A DNA stretch of 26,824 bases from Chara braunii (Eukaryota; Streptophyta; Charophyceae; Charales; Characeae). Below, piece by piece: positions 18,109-26,791 of this stretch. The position numbers and the translations under genes are program-made. A model generated the notes under the pieces. That model did no database searches. It was not told the DNA's origin and saw nothing but the letters and a program-made list of their open reading frames with translations. How positions within the stretch are numbered: the stretch's first letter is position 1; each line of letters opens with the position of its first letter. The stretch spans positions 807,583 through 834,406 of the forward strand of contig BFEA01000319.1 of the NCBI GenBank assembly GCA_003427395.1, in the 5' to 3' direction.

Positions 18109-18410
18109 CTCAGTGTCGTCCCGTGGCCGGCGATAGCCCCCTATTGGCCCGACACGTTTTGTGTGAATTGCCGACGTAGCGGCGAACAGAGAACTCCGGA
18201 ATTCCACAGGCCCAACCCAGGAACACGGCGACCCGCGCCACGTGGCGGCCCCCGACGGCCTAACGTTTCGGGAACGCCTCCACTGCGGAGGGATTTCCCC
18301 GTAACCCGTCGATCACAGTGTCCCGGCCCCTTCGGACCATGAGACCCTTGCGCGCACACCCCTCATTCGCCTAATTGCATTCATACCCTTAAGGCTCTCC
18401 CACTTTCCCA

Positions 18411-18500
18411 AAAATCCTTGGCACACCCCTTTTCGCATTTCCAGGCCCACATCCCACTCCGATCAGGAAGTCGCGCTGGGCTTGAGGTTGGGCGTCACAG
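18411..18500 (+). repeat. Dispersed repeat, copy 1 (TTGGCACACCCC family)
   Basis: AAAATCCTTGGCACACCCC, then CGCATTTCCAGGCCC, ACTCCGATCAGGAAGTCGCG and GGGCGTCACAG. It aligns along its length with 20950-21035 (same strand) and with 12519-12640 (opposite strand). Confidence 0.75.
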
Positions 18501-18649
18501 CACTGCATCGCTCCGCACGTGATTCCACGGAAGGGCACCGGGATTTATCTGTTTAGGAGTGTGCATGGCACCTTGCTGCATCAGTGCAGGGCTTTATGGA
18601 TAATTAGTAATCACTACACAATTGTGTACCATACCCAGTCCCTCGTGGC

Positions 18650-19045
18650 ATGCCCCATGACATTGGCAGAGAAAGAGATGGTGGTGGCGACCGGCCTGCA
18701 GTCTGCCCGAGCAGGGATGAAGCTGTCATGTTGGGTGGGACGGCAGCTTACGAGCATCGACGGTCTGTGCGGGCTGAGCAAGTTCTGGCCGGACGGGTGG
18801 AGGAACTTGAATGGTGGCAAAAGTGGCAGACCTGCGGGCAATGGCGACACACGTGCACGAGTGCCACACCGTTCACTGATTGCAGAGAAGACGACGGCTT
18901 CTACCCTGGTGAGCTGGCTGGGGGGACATCTTTGACAATGGAGTCCACTGCAGACGGCGAGGGTGACGGCGAGCAACGAGTACCACGGCTGTACTCCATA
19001 CCTGATGGCTGTGTGAAGAAACGAGCCACGATGCGGATGAGATGA
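18650..19045 (+). pseudogene. Unknown ORF, first half of a probable frameshifted pair
   Basis: Not recognised. A 131-codon frame with protein-like middle and end: RAEQVLAGRVEELEWWQKW, then CGQWRHTCTSATPFTDC (Cys/His-rich), and LYSIPDGCVKKRATMRM just before its stop. Its last codons overlap the start of the next, longer frame by 4 bp (ATGA). Because the second frame is also protein-like right from the overlap, the two are plausibly one protein broken by a single-base shift. An alternative ORF in another frame (18519-18935) overlaps it and looks less natural. Possibly a transposon-encoded or host protein. Confidence 0.35.
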
Positions 19046-19632
19046 CGCTTGCAAGGCAATGTGGATGCTGGTTGCGCGCGGATATGGCTGACAATGACAT
19101 CGCCTACGTGCACTGCAGGTGGCGGTGGTACGACGACGGATGCACACACGTGATTCACGCCCAAACAGAGCAGTACCGTGTGAGCATCCCCTCAACGTAC
19201 TGGAAAGCAACCGGGCAATGGGACTTCACAGGCAGCACGTCATGGCCCGAAACCAGAAGTGGGGTGGCGCGGCCCTACACCTGGCAGTTCTTGAGAGTGC
19301 CACTGTCCCAAGGGGATGGTGCAACACAAGTGCGTGGAACTGTTCGCAAAAGATGGTCTCCACCGGTACCCAACCTCACCCATGTCCCACACGATGTTTG
19401 TCCGTGGACGTTCCTGTTGTGTGGAGCAAACAAAAAGAACCGCAACGGCCTCGGCCGCTTTCGGATCTCTGTAGTGAGAGCGCGGCGTCATTCACAATCG
19501 AAGTGCCACATACACAACAAGCCAGAAGGCCCTCCTATGAAAGCACCACCTCTACAGACCGCGGAAAGTTTAGTGGATCTGCGATATGAAAGAAAATTAC
19601 CTAGCGTGAGTACTGTCGGATCAGTAGCTTAG
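19042..19632 (+). CDS. Unknown ORF, 196 codons, second half of the pair
   Basis: Not recognised. This is one of the longest frames in the window and has mixed, globular-looking composition with many Trp and Tyr: IAYVHCRWRWYDDGCTHVIH, then YRVSIPSTYWKATGQWDF, SWPETRSG, RPYTWQFLRVPLSQGDGAT and a basic C-terminal third (GANKKNRNGLGRFRISVVRA). The pattern suggests a beta-rich domain followed by a disordered basic tail. There is no catalytic motif that I can name. It is followed by a minus-strand retroposon at 19714. The competing frame at 19119-19589 is low-complexity by comparison. It could be a repeat-borne ORF. A protein search would settle this. Confidence 0.4.
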   Translation: MTLARQCGCWLRADMADNDIAYVHCRWRWYDDGCTHVIHAQTEQYRVSIPSTYWKATGQWDFTGSTSWPETRSGVARPYTWQFLRVPLSQGDGATQVRGTVRKRWSPPVPNLTHVPHDVCPWTFLLCGANKKNRNGLGRFRISVVRARRHSQSKCHIHNKPEGPPMKAPPLQTAESLVDLRYERKLPSVSTVGSVA

Positions 19633-19713
19633 CCACTGTAACATTGCTCGAATGACACCTGGCTTGCTGGATGTCCACGTACGTTCCTGACAGGGCCATT
19701 CGGGCCACTGCAA

Positions 19714-19860
19714 ATTTTTTTTTTCTTCCCCTAACATCAGATGCGGGTCGACTATACTGGGGGTGATAAGAGCACACCCAGGGTTGGAGACCAGCTGTTG
19801 ATGGCTCAAATGTCATTCACAGGGAGCAGCATAGGCTGGAAGCCGGCTCCAGCATCCCAT
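19714..19860 (-). mobile_element. Poly(A) retroposon, minus strand
   Basis: Poly(T) at 19714-19724 marks the 3' tail. On the minus strand the element starts ATGGGATGCTGGAGCCGGC, then TTCCAGCCTATGCTGCTCCC, matching the module in the copies at 12.4 and 9.27 kb. Length is about 147 bp. Non-coding. Confidence 0.6.
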
Positions 19861-20113
19861 CGAGGAAATTAGCGAGCAGCATTGTGGCAAGAGATTCTGT
19901 TTCTCTAATGGTGAGGGAGGATTGGTTACCCCTCCTATTCCTTCCCTACGTTGGAGGGGGTGGGTGAGGGTTGAGGAGCTCTGGACTGAAAATTCCTTGA
20001 ATGTACAAGCGTTCTGTGGATCTATAGTTGGCCACCGTTAGTATAATTCACTAGTTTGCTTCATTTCAACGTCAATAGTTCACCAGTTCCTTACAAAAAT
20101 AGTCCTGTTATTC

Positions 20114-20227
20114 TCAGCCGAAGACGGGTAACGGCCCCGTTATTTCAAATTGTTGTCTACATTTTCAAAGGGATGCTGGGCCCGATTCCCAGCATCTGAC
20201 ACTCCCCACCAATAAGAAAAAGAAAGC
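20114..20227 (+). mobile_element. Retroposon 3' module, plus strand
   Basis: CAGCCGAAGACGGGTAACGG then CCCCGTTAT (20115-20142) corresponds to GCCAAAGCCGGGTAATGGCC in the foldback arms (9078-9100). GGGATGCTGGGCCCGATTCC at 20170-20189, CAGCATCTGACACTCCCCACC and AATAAGAAAAAGAAA follow in the same order as in the foldback. The tail is short and impure. Clearly the same family, more diverged. Confidence 0.65.
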
Positions 20228-20949
20228 CATGATTACCTTTTCCACAAAGAGGGACTGACTGTCGGCGGCTGCTAGTGCTCTGTGGGGATGAAGCTGCAAT
20301 CTTGCCTCTTCAGCCCTTTGTAGGGACACCAAAAGGGAAATCTAAAGCTCTACATTTTCTATGCAACCGTGAGTGAGATGTATGAGAGGGAAAGGCGAGA
20401 TCAGCCGCCCCTCCTTCCCTCGCGAGAGTTGATTTCCGCTTTTGTTGGTTTGGGGTTCATTCGTGGAGACTGAGTCTCCCCTGTATTCTGTGCCCATACC
20501 CTACGAAGAACTCAATATGATCCCCTGGACTGTCATCGCCCCCTTCTGGCCACAAACTTTGTGTTCTGAGTGTAGGCGGGAGGAATACAGGCGCTTCGGG
20601 TTCATTTACAAGGTGACACGGGTGACCAGGTTCACCGCACTCGATTGAGAGCTTCTACCAAACTCTGCGAGCCGCACAGGCTACATGTGGCTGAGCTTTC
20701 TGACATAGTGTATAACCCAGAACCCTTTGGCTGCAGAAAAAGGCGGTGGCAATGCTGACTGTAGCAATCATCGGCCTTGCCATCGTTTTGTTTTGATCCC
20801 CTCTCTGTCCTTGGAGCAGCCCATATCATCACATACCTGTCCTTCTCCCTCTTACTGGTTGCTTGTCTACCAAGATCCACTGCTCCTTATTTTGACGGAC
20901 CTGGCACCCGGGATCTCAGTTCCAATCTGGGGATCCCCTTCCGCTGATG
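20228..20949. other. No recognisable gene
   Basis: Short ORFs only, none with recognisable motifs. An AATAAA-type signal occurs just beyond the following repeat (21091-21096), but there is no coding sequence to attach it to. Confidence 0.4.
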
Positions 20950-21035
20950 TCCTTGGCACACCCCCTTTCCGCACTTTCTGGGCCTACACTCACTCTGATC
21001 AGAAAGTCGTGCTGGCCATGAGGTTGGTTGTCACA
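20950..21035 (+). repeat. Dispersed repeat, copy 2 (TTGGCACACCCC family)
   Basis: TCCTTGGCACACCCCCTTTC, CGCACTTTCTGGGCC, CTCTGATCAGAAAGTCGTGC and GAGGTTGGTTGTCACA align with 18411-18500. It includes the palindrome CTGATCAG. Confidence 0.75.
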
Positions 21036-21259
21036 AGAGCAAACTAATATCTGCCGTCATGCGGCTCTTTCCTGACTGAGTCTCGTTTCTAATAAACTCA
21101 AAACCAAGGACAAATCCCAAATTGCACCAATTGCTTAAAATCACAAGGTCTGACCTGATACTGGAGATGATCTATGGAGAGAAACTTCTTGTCCAAAAAT
21201 CTGGCCGAAATGTGGGTTTTCGTACCAAGAGTAGGTCGACTGGTGTGGTATGGGCCAGG

Positions 21260-21756
21260 GATCATCACAACATAATACCAGCATCCACATACTAACACCA
21301 GTCCGCATACTAACATCAGTCCGCATATTAGCACCATCCACATAGCACTGTCATCCACACAGTAGCATCCAGTCCACATGGTATCACCCACCTCACATAG
21401 TGCCGCACTGGCAGACCACTCAGTCCACATGGTGCCATGCAAGCCACATATTGGCACCCACGTCACATGATACCACCAAACCCACAACATAGTACCCCCG
21501 AGCCAGAACACCCAGTCCACATGTACCACCCCACCCACATAGAATCACCCACGGCACATCACACTCTCAAGCCCACACAGCACCATGTAGCTGTGTCGTG
21601 GTGTGCTCTTTCTCTTATAGTGGCACCCACGTCCCATGACACCACCAAGCCCNCAACATCGTACCCCGCCACCCACATAGAATCATCCATGGCACATCAC
21701 ACTCTCAAGCCCACACAGCACCATGTAGCTTTGTCGTGGTGCTCTTTCTCTTATTT
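21260..21756 (+). repeat. CCACAT minisatellite with a 169-bp tandem duplication
   Basis: From about 21285 the motif CCACAT or CGCATA recurs every 12-20 bp within phrases such as CAGTCCACATGGTA. A larger unit (21453-21621) starting GGCACCCACGTCACATGA is repeated at 21622-21756 with an internal deletion of roughly 35 bp and an ambiguous base at 21653. Both units end GTGGTG-CTCTTTCTCTTAT. ORFs over this tract are repeat artefacts. Confidence 0.8.
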
Positions 21757-21862
21757 GTGCTTTCTCACATTTCTGATCACAGAAGGATGGAGATAGGGGC
21801 ACAACATGCCGAGGCTGTCTACATGATATTGTTATGTGCACCCGAGTAGAATCAGCCACCCT

Positions 21863-22000
21863 GGATTGGCCGTTCTGAGTTTGCCTTATCAGTGAGGTAC
21901 ATGGATTGGGCGTTCAGGGCTTGACTTCTCAGTGATGTACATGTCTCAGGCAGGGTACGCCATCTCGTGATGTACAACAACAACAACAACAACAACAACA
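21863..22000 (+). repeat. 40-bp tandem repeat and (ACA)n microsatellite
   Basis: Units 21863-21902 and 21903-21942 both start GGATTGG and end CAGTGA-GTACAT. A further partial unit ends in TGATGTAC before an (ACA)9 run at 21974-22000. The LINE ORF1 remnant begins just after. Confidence 0.75.
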
Positions 22001-22002
22001 GC

Positions 22003-23202
22003 TACGGATGTTCTGGCACCACGATCGTGAGAGGCAGCAACAACAGCACATCCTTACACTAAACGGCCACTACCATGTTGCGGATGTGCTCCCGACAACA
22101 GAAGAGGCTGCTCAGGCGTTGCAACCGATGAGCGTTCGCTGGTGAAGCAGGACCAGGACCCTGGCCCCATGGCAACTGACATTGAAATGTCCCAGGGCCT
22201 GGTCCCACCCCTGCAGGATAGCTCACCCCCCCCTCCCCCTCTCCACTGATGGCCAATGACGAGGTTAAACAAAAACTTGCCTTTTTGACCAAATGGACCC
22301 TCACTAAAATCTTTTCTATGGCAGTGGAGAGATCACATGATAGGGTCAATTCCAAGTACTGGGTGCAGGCTAAAGAAGTGTTGAGTTCAGTCCACGGGTG
22401 CTGGCCACTGTGGAAAAATACAGGGACATATCATCGATTGACTGGATGGACATGGGGGCCGTGATTGTCTTGGTGGTTAACGAATTCTTGAACAAAATTG
22501 AGGAGTAGGCAAACAGGCAATTTGACCCCTGCCACATTCGCTGTCCTTCTCGGTATACGTTATTCCAGTCATACTGCTGATGAACTCGAAAGCCAAACCT
22601 CGAAGCACACTGACCGGCCACACTTGGTTCACCCATCATGAGCTTATGGACCTCACCACTGACCGATTCAGGACCAACGTCGTGTGGACGCTACGCAGGG
22701 TGCTGCTCTTCATGCAGATCTTTTTGGAGGACAACATGTTAGTAGAGCACAACTATTGGGATAACCCGTCATTTGTCCTTCCAATAAAGAATTCAGACGG
22801 AGTCGTTTGTCGGTCACCAGGGAAGAACATGCATAATCTATAGTGCCTGCACAAATGCCAAATAGACTTAAACTAAAGCCCATGAGCAACTCAACAAACC
22901 ACCAAGATACAGGAACCCAACAGACTGCCCAGCCTGTCCATTCTCCTGAGAGGCCACACTGTGACACAGACCCGCACCCCATACTCATTGCACAACCCCC
23001 GGCTTGCACGGGCCCCAGACTGTGAACGACAACCGCCTCCCTATCCCTCACCCACCCGCACAACAATATCGGCCAGGGCCGATGACCCTCCAACAGACCC
23101 CCCTGCCCCCCGCCCCCCCCCGGCCCCCCCAATGCCCCCCCCGAACCCCCCGTCTTCCCCCCGATCAAGAAGCAGCCCCAATCGGCAGCAAACTTAGCTC
23201 GT
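22003..23202 (+). pseudogene. LINE ORF1 (gag-like), degenerate
   Basis: Plus-strand remnants in alternating frames upstream of the ORF2 below. After a Gln/Pro-rich beginning (about 22010-22245) the frame at 22249 gives ANDEVKQKLAFLTKWTLTK and SKYWVQAKEVLSSV. Then, after a one-base shift, it gives VEKYRDISSIDWMDMG and VNEFLNKIEE to about 22508. Next come HHELMDLTTDRFRTNVVW and EDNMLVEHNYWDNPSF (22620-22790). The last 200 bp is a Pro/Arg-rich linker over C-runs. The middle block aligns with the minus-strand ORF1 at 3.56-3.82 kb, which is why I call it ORF1. It has many frameshifts and no intact product. The minus-strand 180-codon ORF over this area is a Gly/Pro-type shadow. Confidence 0.6.
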
Positions 23203-23400
23203 GCAGACATAGATATCTGCTCACTGAATGTTACTGGCCTCATATAGGCCACGCTGGCAAAAAAGGACGCTATCTAGGGCGTTCTCAGAGGCCCGGACAA
23301 GAGGTCGGGGCCGGATGCAATCTGTATTCAAGAAACGCACTTTGGGAATTTTGGCAAACCCAAAAACGCAAATCGGGGGAGAGGGTACACTAGTTTAACA
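23203..23400 (+). pseudogene. LINE ORF2 endonuclease stub (APE-type)
   Basis: The frame beginning ADIDICSLNVTGL (about 23203-23241) is followed, after two stops, by PDAICIQETHFGNFGKP (23311-23361) and GRGYTSLTKVWRN. SLNV-x-GL at the start and the Q-E-T-H motif belong to the apurinic-type endonuclease of L1-type LINEs, where the Glu binds the catalytic metal. Only these first roughly 60 residues are present. The rest of the domain, including the SDH motif, is deleted before RT begins at about 23554. It cannot nick target DNA. Confidence 0.8.
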
Positions 23401-23553
23401 AAGGTCTGGCGCAACTGAGGGAGAGAGCTAAAAAAATTTCCATCCGACATACCAGTGATCGAAAAGCCTGCCTGGAGAGCCTCATGTGAAAGAATGAGAT
23501 GATGAGTTGATGACAGGCCCCCTACACCGCCCCTCGACCAAAGGGACACTGTG

Positions 23554-24165
23554 GACAAGCCCATAACCCCTGAGGAGGTATGAGAGGCCCTGCAAGGTAT
23601 GAAAGATGAGAAGACACTGGGAATCGACTCCTTCCCTAAAGAGTTATGGGTGCAGTTCTGGGACCTTTTTCGCCATTATATCATGGAGTTTATAATGACG
23701 ATACAAAATGAGTGGAGGGATGATTGATCAGGGGGTCACAACCCTCCTTTAGAAGAAAGCGGACAGAGAGAACATAAGGAACTACAGACCTATTACCCTT
23801 CTCCCAGTTCCCTACAAATTGGTGGCCAAAGTCCTCACCAATAGACTATTAGCCCTGATGAAGTTGCTGATTCACCTGGACCAAACAAGATTTATGCCCA
23901 GCCGCAATATCGAGGACAATATTCTCCTAGTCAATGAGACCATCAAATATGCCCCCCATAGGAAAGGTCAAGCGGTGATCCTCTTCATAGACTTCGAAAA
24001 GGCGCATGATCATGGTGACTGAGACTTCCTCGATATGTGAATGGCTAGGATGAACTTTGGTTCGACTTTCTGTCAATGGGTGCACCAACTACACAGGTCG
24101 TCCACGACTAACATAATGCTCAATGACCACCTCTCACCGCCGATCCACCTCCATAGATTGGTGCG
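23554..24165 (+). pseudogene. LINE ORF2 reverse transcriptase, N-terminal half
   Basis: Starts DKPITPEEV, with LGIDSFPKELW and WDLFRHYIMEF, in the frame of the endonuclease stub. Near 23750 translation shifts frame and continues as ADRENIRNYRPITLLPVPYK, LVAKVLTNRLL, DQTRFMPSRNIEDNILLVNE and VILFIDFEKAHD (about 23760-24015). These correspond to the LINE RT motifs N-[YW]-R-P-I, Q-x-x-F-x-x-x-R and the metal-binding F-x-D-F-E-K-A (catalytic Asp at about 23992). It then runs to HLHRLVR, where a plastid DNA insert replaces the expected QGD box. Stops and shifts make it non-functional. Confidence 0.88.
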
Positions 24166-24377
24166 CAATCCGTCAATCCAAACAGTAGTCCATGTACCAG
24201 TAGAAGATTATGCAGCACCTGCTTTTTCAGGTGGAATGCCAGGTTGTGGAGTTACACGAAATGCAACTAAGCTGTCAGTATCTTTAGTTTTATACTCCGG
24301 AGTATAGTAAGTTAATATGCAACCTTTTACCCCTGGTTTAATCTAGCACTTGTTTTAGTTTTTGTCTCTAGTGACAT
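24166..24377 (-). pseudogene. rbcL: rbcL fragment (Rubisco large subunit, N-terminus)
   Basis: Rubisco large subunit fixes CO2 in the plastid. Here only about the first 70 codons remain, on the minus strand from ATG 24377-24375. After a degraded start (MSLETKTKT) and a frameshift, the diagnostic [32 protein letters not shown] and SSTGTWTTVW are readable. Compared with the conserved protein there is an early frameshift, a 9-bp loss between GCTGCA repeats, a stop (TAA) where a Glu codon is expected, and substitutions of the C-to-T / G-to-A kind (E to K, V to I, T to I). This is a dead nuclear copy and cannot make protein. Confidence 0.92.
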
Positions 24378-24386
24378 AATTTCCTT

Positions 24387-24392
24387 CCTCCT
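24387..24392 (-). promoter_or_regulatory. Relict plastid ribosome-binding site of rbcL
   Basis: AGGAGG on the minus strand, 9 bases before the rbcL ATG. This is the prokaryote-type leader expected in plastid DNA. It is irrelevant in the nucleus but supports the plastid origin of the insert. Confidence 0.8.
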
Positions 24393-24476
24393 TATATTCC
24401 AAATTGACATATTTTACAAGGATAAGGTATGCTCGATCAAAGTTAACAAACTATTTATATATAAATTCGATTTATT

Positions 24477-24900
24477 GCGCCGTTGTTATTTGTCATTGTC
24501 ATGGAGGCCCTGCCATCCATGATCTGATCTCACCCTTTAATCAGCAAAGTGCCTATCCCATATATACCCCAGCACCTCATACCTGTGACATCGCTCTTTG
24601 CAGATGACCTCACCGTACTCATACGTGCTGATCTGACCAGCCTCCAAGCCCTCATCCAAGACTCCCAAGTCATACACCTCTTTTCACTGGCGGTAGACGT
24701 GAAGGTCAATTGGGGCTCCAAGATAGAGGTTTGGTGGCTCCACCCCAAGGAGAACCCCCCCAACCCGAACGAGTGTGGCATGGGCCCACAAAGAAGAAGC
24801 CATAAGGATTTTGGGTATCAGACTGAGTGCGGAGGGCCCCCCGGCCGACCACGGAGATATGATGGTCAATATGGTCGTGGACCGACTGGCCAAATAGGAG
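24477..24900 (+). pseudogene. LINE ORF2 reverse transcriptase, C-terminal half
   Basis: RT resumes at APLLFVIVMEALPSMI (24478-24525). It then has IPYIPQHLIPVTSLFADDLT with the catalytic F-A-D-D box at 24597-24608 and VLIRADLTSLQALIQDSQVI. A Val-Asn-Trp-Gly-Ser-Lys box follows at about 24705-24722. The two catalytic aspartates are intact, but an in-frame TGA precedes them (24526-24528) and the N-terminal half is separated by the plastid insert. The frame breaks again between about 24760 and 24900. Confidence 0.85.
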
Positions 24901-25950
24901 GATTTGCACACCTCACTGGTGGAACACGCGTTGGCAATTAATAGTGTCATCCTCATGGCCATCTGGTACAAACAGGCAATATGGCCACTAAACAAACAGC
25001 AACACGCCAGACTGAAGAAAGCGCTTACAACATACCTGTGGAAAAATAGCGTTAAAACTCAACACTGTCTCAACAGGGTGAAATGGGACGTGGTCACACA
25101 ACCTAGGTCTAAAGGGGGGTTGGGCATCGTGGACCCTCAGAGAGAGAGTGAGGCACTCATGTTCAAGGTCCTTGTTCGACTGCTAATAGGGAATGACATC
25201 CTTTGGGAACCGCTGACCAGTTTGCAAATAGCCAACCTTGCCCTACAATCACAGGTGCCTGGAATGGTGCACCCACTCCAGTGGCTGGCAAACGACCACT
25301 AGACCATTTTATCGCCCCCAAAGCAAGCGCAGCCTGCGAATCCGAAACATGCTACAAAGTTGGACATGTCGATGGATCCATTCTGGCCCTACATGCTCAA
25401 GCTTTGGAGGCGAAAAGGGCCACAACAGAAACATTCCCCCAATAGATGGCACGATATATGGAGGCAACCTTTCTTTGGCAAACCGCATATCCTCCAAGGA
25501 ACGTGTGACCCATTTCCCCTAACGACGAACTCTCCATGGGTCAATTGGGCCAAAAAGGGAGTTTTTTCAGTAGGGGACCTGTGGGACCCGGTTACTGGGG
25601 ACTAGGCAAACCCCAACCAGTTGCGAAACAAACTCAAGCATGTCAAACATGTTGAAGAAAAAGTTGGTCTGCTAAGAGAGACCCTCCCTCTCGCTTGGCG
25701 CCTTACCTTGCATAGGGGCCCGACGGTTGAGAATATGAATGGGGCCTATGTGTTCGAAGCCTACGAACCCCAGATGCCTGGGGCGAGGTTCTCCAAACTG
25801 ACAAAAAATGACGATATGGACTCCACACATGGCTGGGCAGGTCTGATGCAGGTGAGGGTGGTAGGAGATCCACAAAATGGCCACCACACATTTCAGCCAG
25901 CCACGCCCGTGGCCAAGCTCCCCTTTGACCCGGCCGAGTGGGAGTGACCT
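24898..25950 (+). pseudogene. LINE ORF2 post-RT (thumb/connection) region
   Basis: Frame 24904-25302 reads LKKALTTYLWKNSVK, then VKWDVVTQPRSKGGLGIVDP, a motif (GGLGI) found after the RT in plant L1-type ORF2. After a shift the frame at 25360 continues MDPFWPYMLKLWRRKGP, SPWVNWAKKGVFSVGDLWDP and, past an in-frame TAG, KVGLLRETLPLAWRLTLH and VAKLPFDPAEWE to a stop at 25947. The last motif is shared with the fragment at 11.6 kb. Several stops and two shifts are present. Confidence 0.75.
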
Positions 25951-26791
25951 GGCTCATGACCTATGCATGTATGGGAGTATAGAGTCAAAGGGGGATACAG
26001 AGCATCGCGACAAGATGGGCACGGGACTCGTCGCTCGAACCAAAACTGCCACAATCTTTCACCTGGTCCAGATTCATGAAGATCATGGCAACAAACCACA
26101 GATCTCTGCAGTGGCAGATCCTGCACCGCTGCCTCCCCACCCCTGACTGGCTTGTCTCCAGAACAGATCAGGATAAGAAAGGGGAGTTGTCTCCCATCTG
26201 TGCATATTGCAGGAGGACTCAGATGTCGGCCCGTGCGACCCTCGAGCACTGCCTGTTGGCATGTCCGATGGTCACCCAACTGTGGCAGTGGTGGGATGTT
26301 GCCTTCCATTCCCTCACGGGTTATCACATCCCTTGGGACCTTGGCCTCTTGCTCCTGGGAGACAACTACCATCTGCAGGCACATTGTCACCATTCGCGAC
26401 CAACCTCTTCTCGTACACAAGGTTCCACATCCTTATGTTGGCATGGAGAGCCAGATGCTCCTTTGAAAGAAAGGAGCACCAATTCGGCCTGCAGCAGGCA
26501 CAACAAGCTATCGGAGAACAGATCAGGACCACGACTGGAGAAGCATGGAAGTCAATGAAACGTGACCTTCTCAAGGAGAAACACTCCACGGCCATGCAAG
26601 CAATCCGAGACTCCTACACGCTGATCTGGCAGAATCCTAACAGAATATTCTCTGAACTGGATGCCACCCTCAACACCACATGGAAAGCATGGAGGAACAC
26701 GGAACCTAGATGGCAAAGGAGACCCTTCTCCGAATTCCAAGTCCCTTACCTCCAACCCAACTTTGTCCTCCTCTCGTCTCCTCCGCCATAA
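25951..26791 (+). pseudogene. LINE ORF2 C-terminus with zf-RVT zinc knuckle
   Basis: The frame at 26076 encodes LQWQILHRCLPTPDW, then ICAYC (Cys codons 26199-26201 and 26208-26210), and ATLEHCLLACP with LWQWW (26240-26295). This is the C-x2-C...H-C-x3-C pattern of the zf-RVT domain that ends plant LINE ORF2 proteins. A shift near 26380 moves translation to the frame giving FHILMLAWRARCSFERKEH and IRDSYTLIWQNPNRIFSEL, up to a stop at 26789-26791. The untranslated end and poly(A) tail lie beyond the window's right edge, which closes in a C-run. The fragment at 11.5-12.25 kb is a second copy of this region. Confidence 0.8.

Larger units (their letters stand above)
24166..24476 (-). mobile_element. 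Nuclear plastid insertion (NUPT): rbcL 5' end and leader
   Basis: An AT-rich 311-bp block sits in the LINE RT, antisense to it. Read on the minus strand it contains about 99 bp of leader, an AGGAGG ribosome-binding-like motif, an ATG and the start of the large subunit of Rubisco. The left edge cuts rbcL at GACGGATTG. The right edge meets LINE sequence at GCGCCGTTG (24477 on). About five LINE codons (the QGDPL region) appear lost at the joint. Confidence 0.88.

Noticed and set aside
18411-18500. 5S rRNA-derived SINE head
   Set aside because: Phrases such as CCCACTCCGATCAGGAAG loosely recall 5S rRNA, but the order and length do not fit, so I left it as an unclassified repeat.
21260-21756. Possible CRISPR-like spaced repeats
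   Set aside because: Unit spacing is irregular, the repeats are not conserved over 20 or more bases, and the context is eukaryotic. It is a minisatellite.
22710-23252. A 180-codon minus-strand ORF with a Gly-rich part
   Set aside because: It is antisense to LINE ORF1, and the Gly run is the complement of the C-rich Pro linker.
24041-24307. An 88-codon plus-strand ORF continuing the LINE RT
   Set aside because: Only the part before 24166 is LINE. The rest is the antisense of the rbcL insert.
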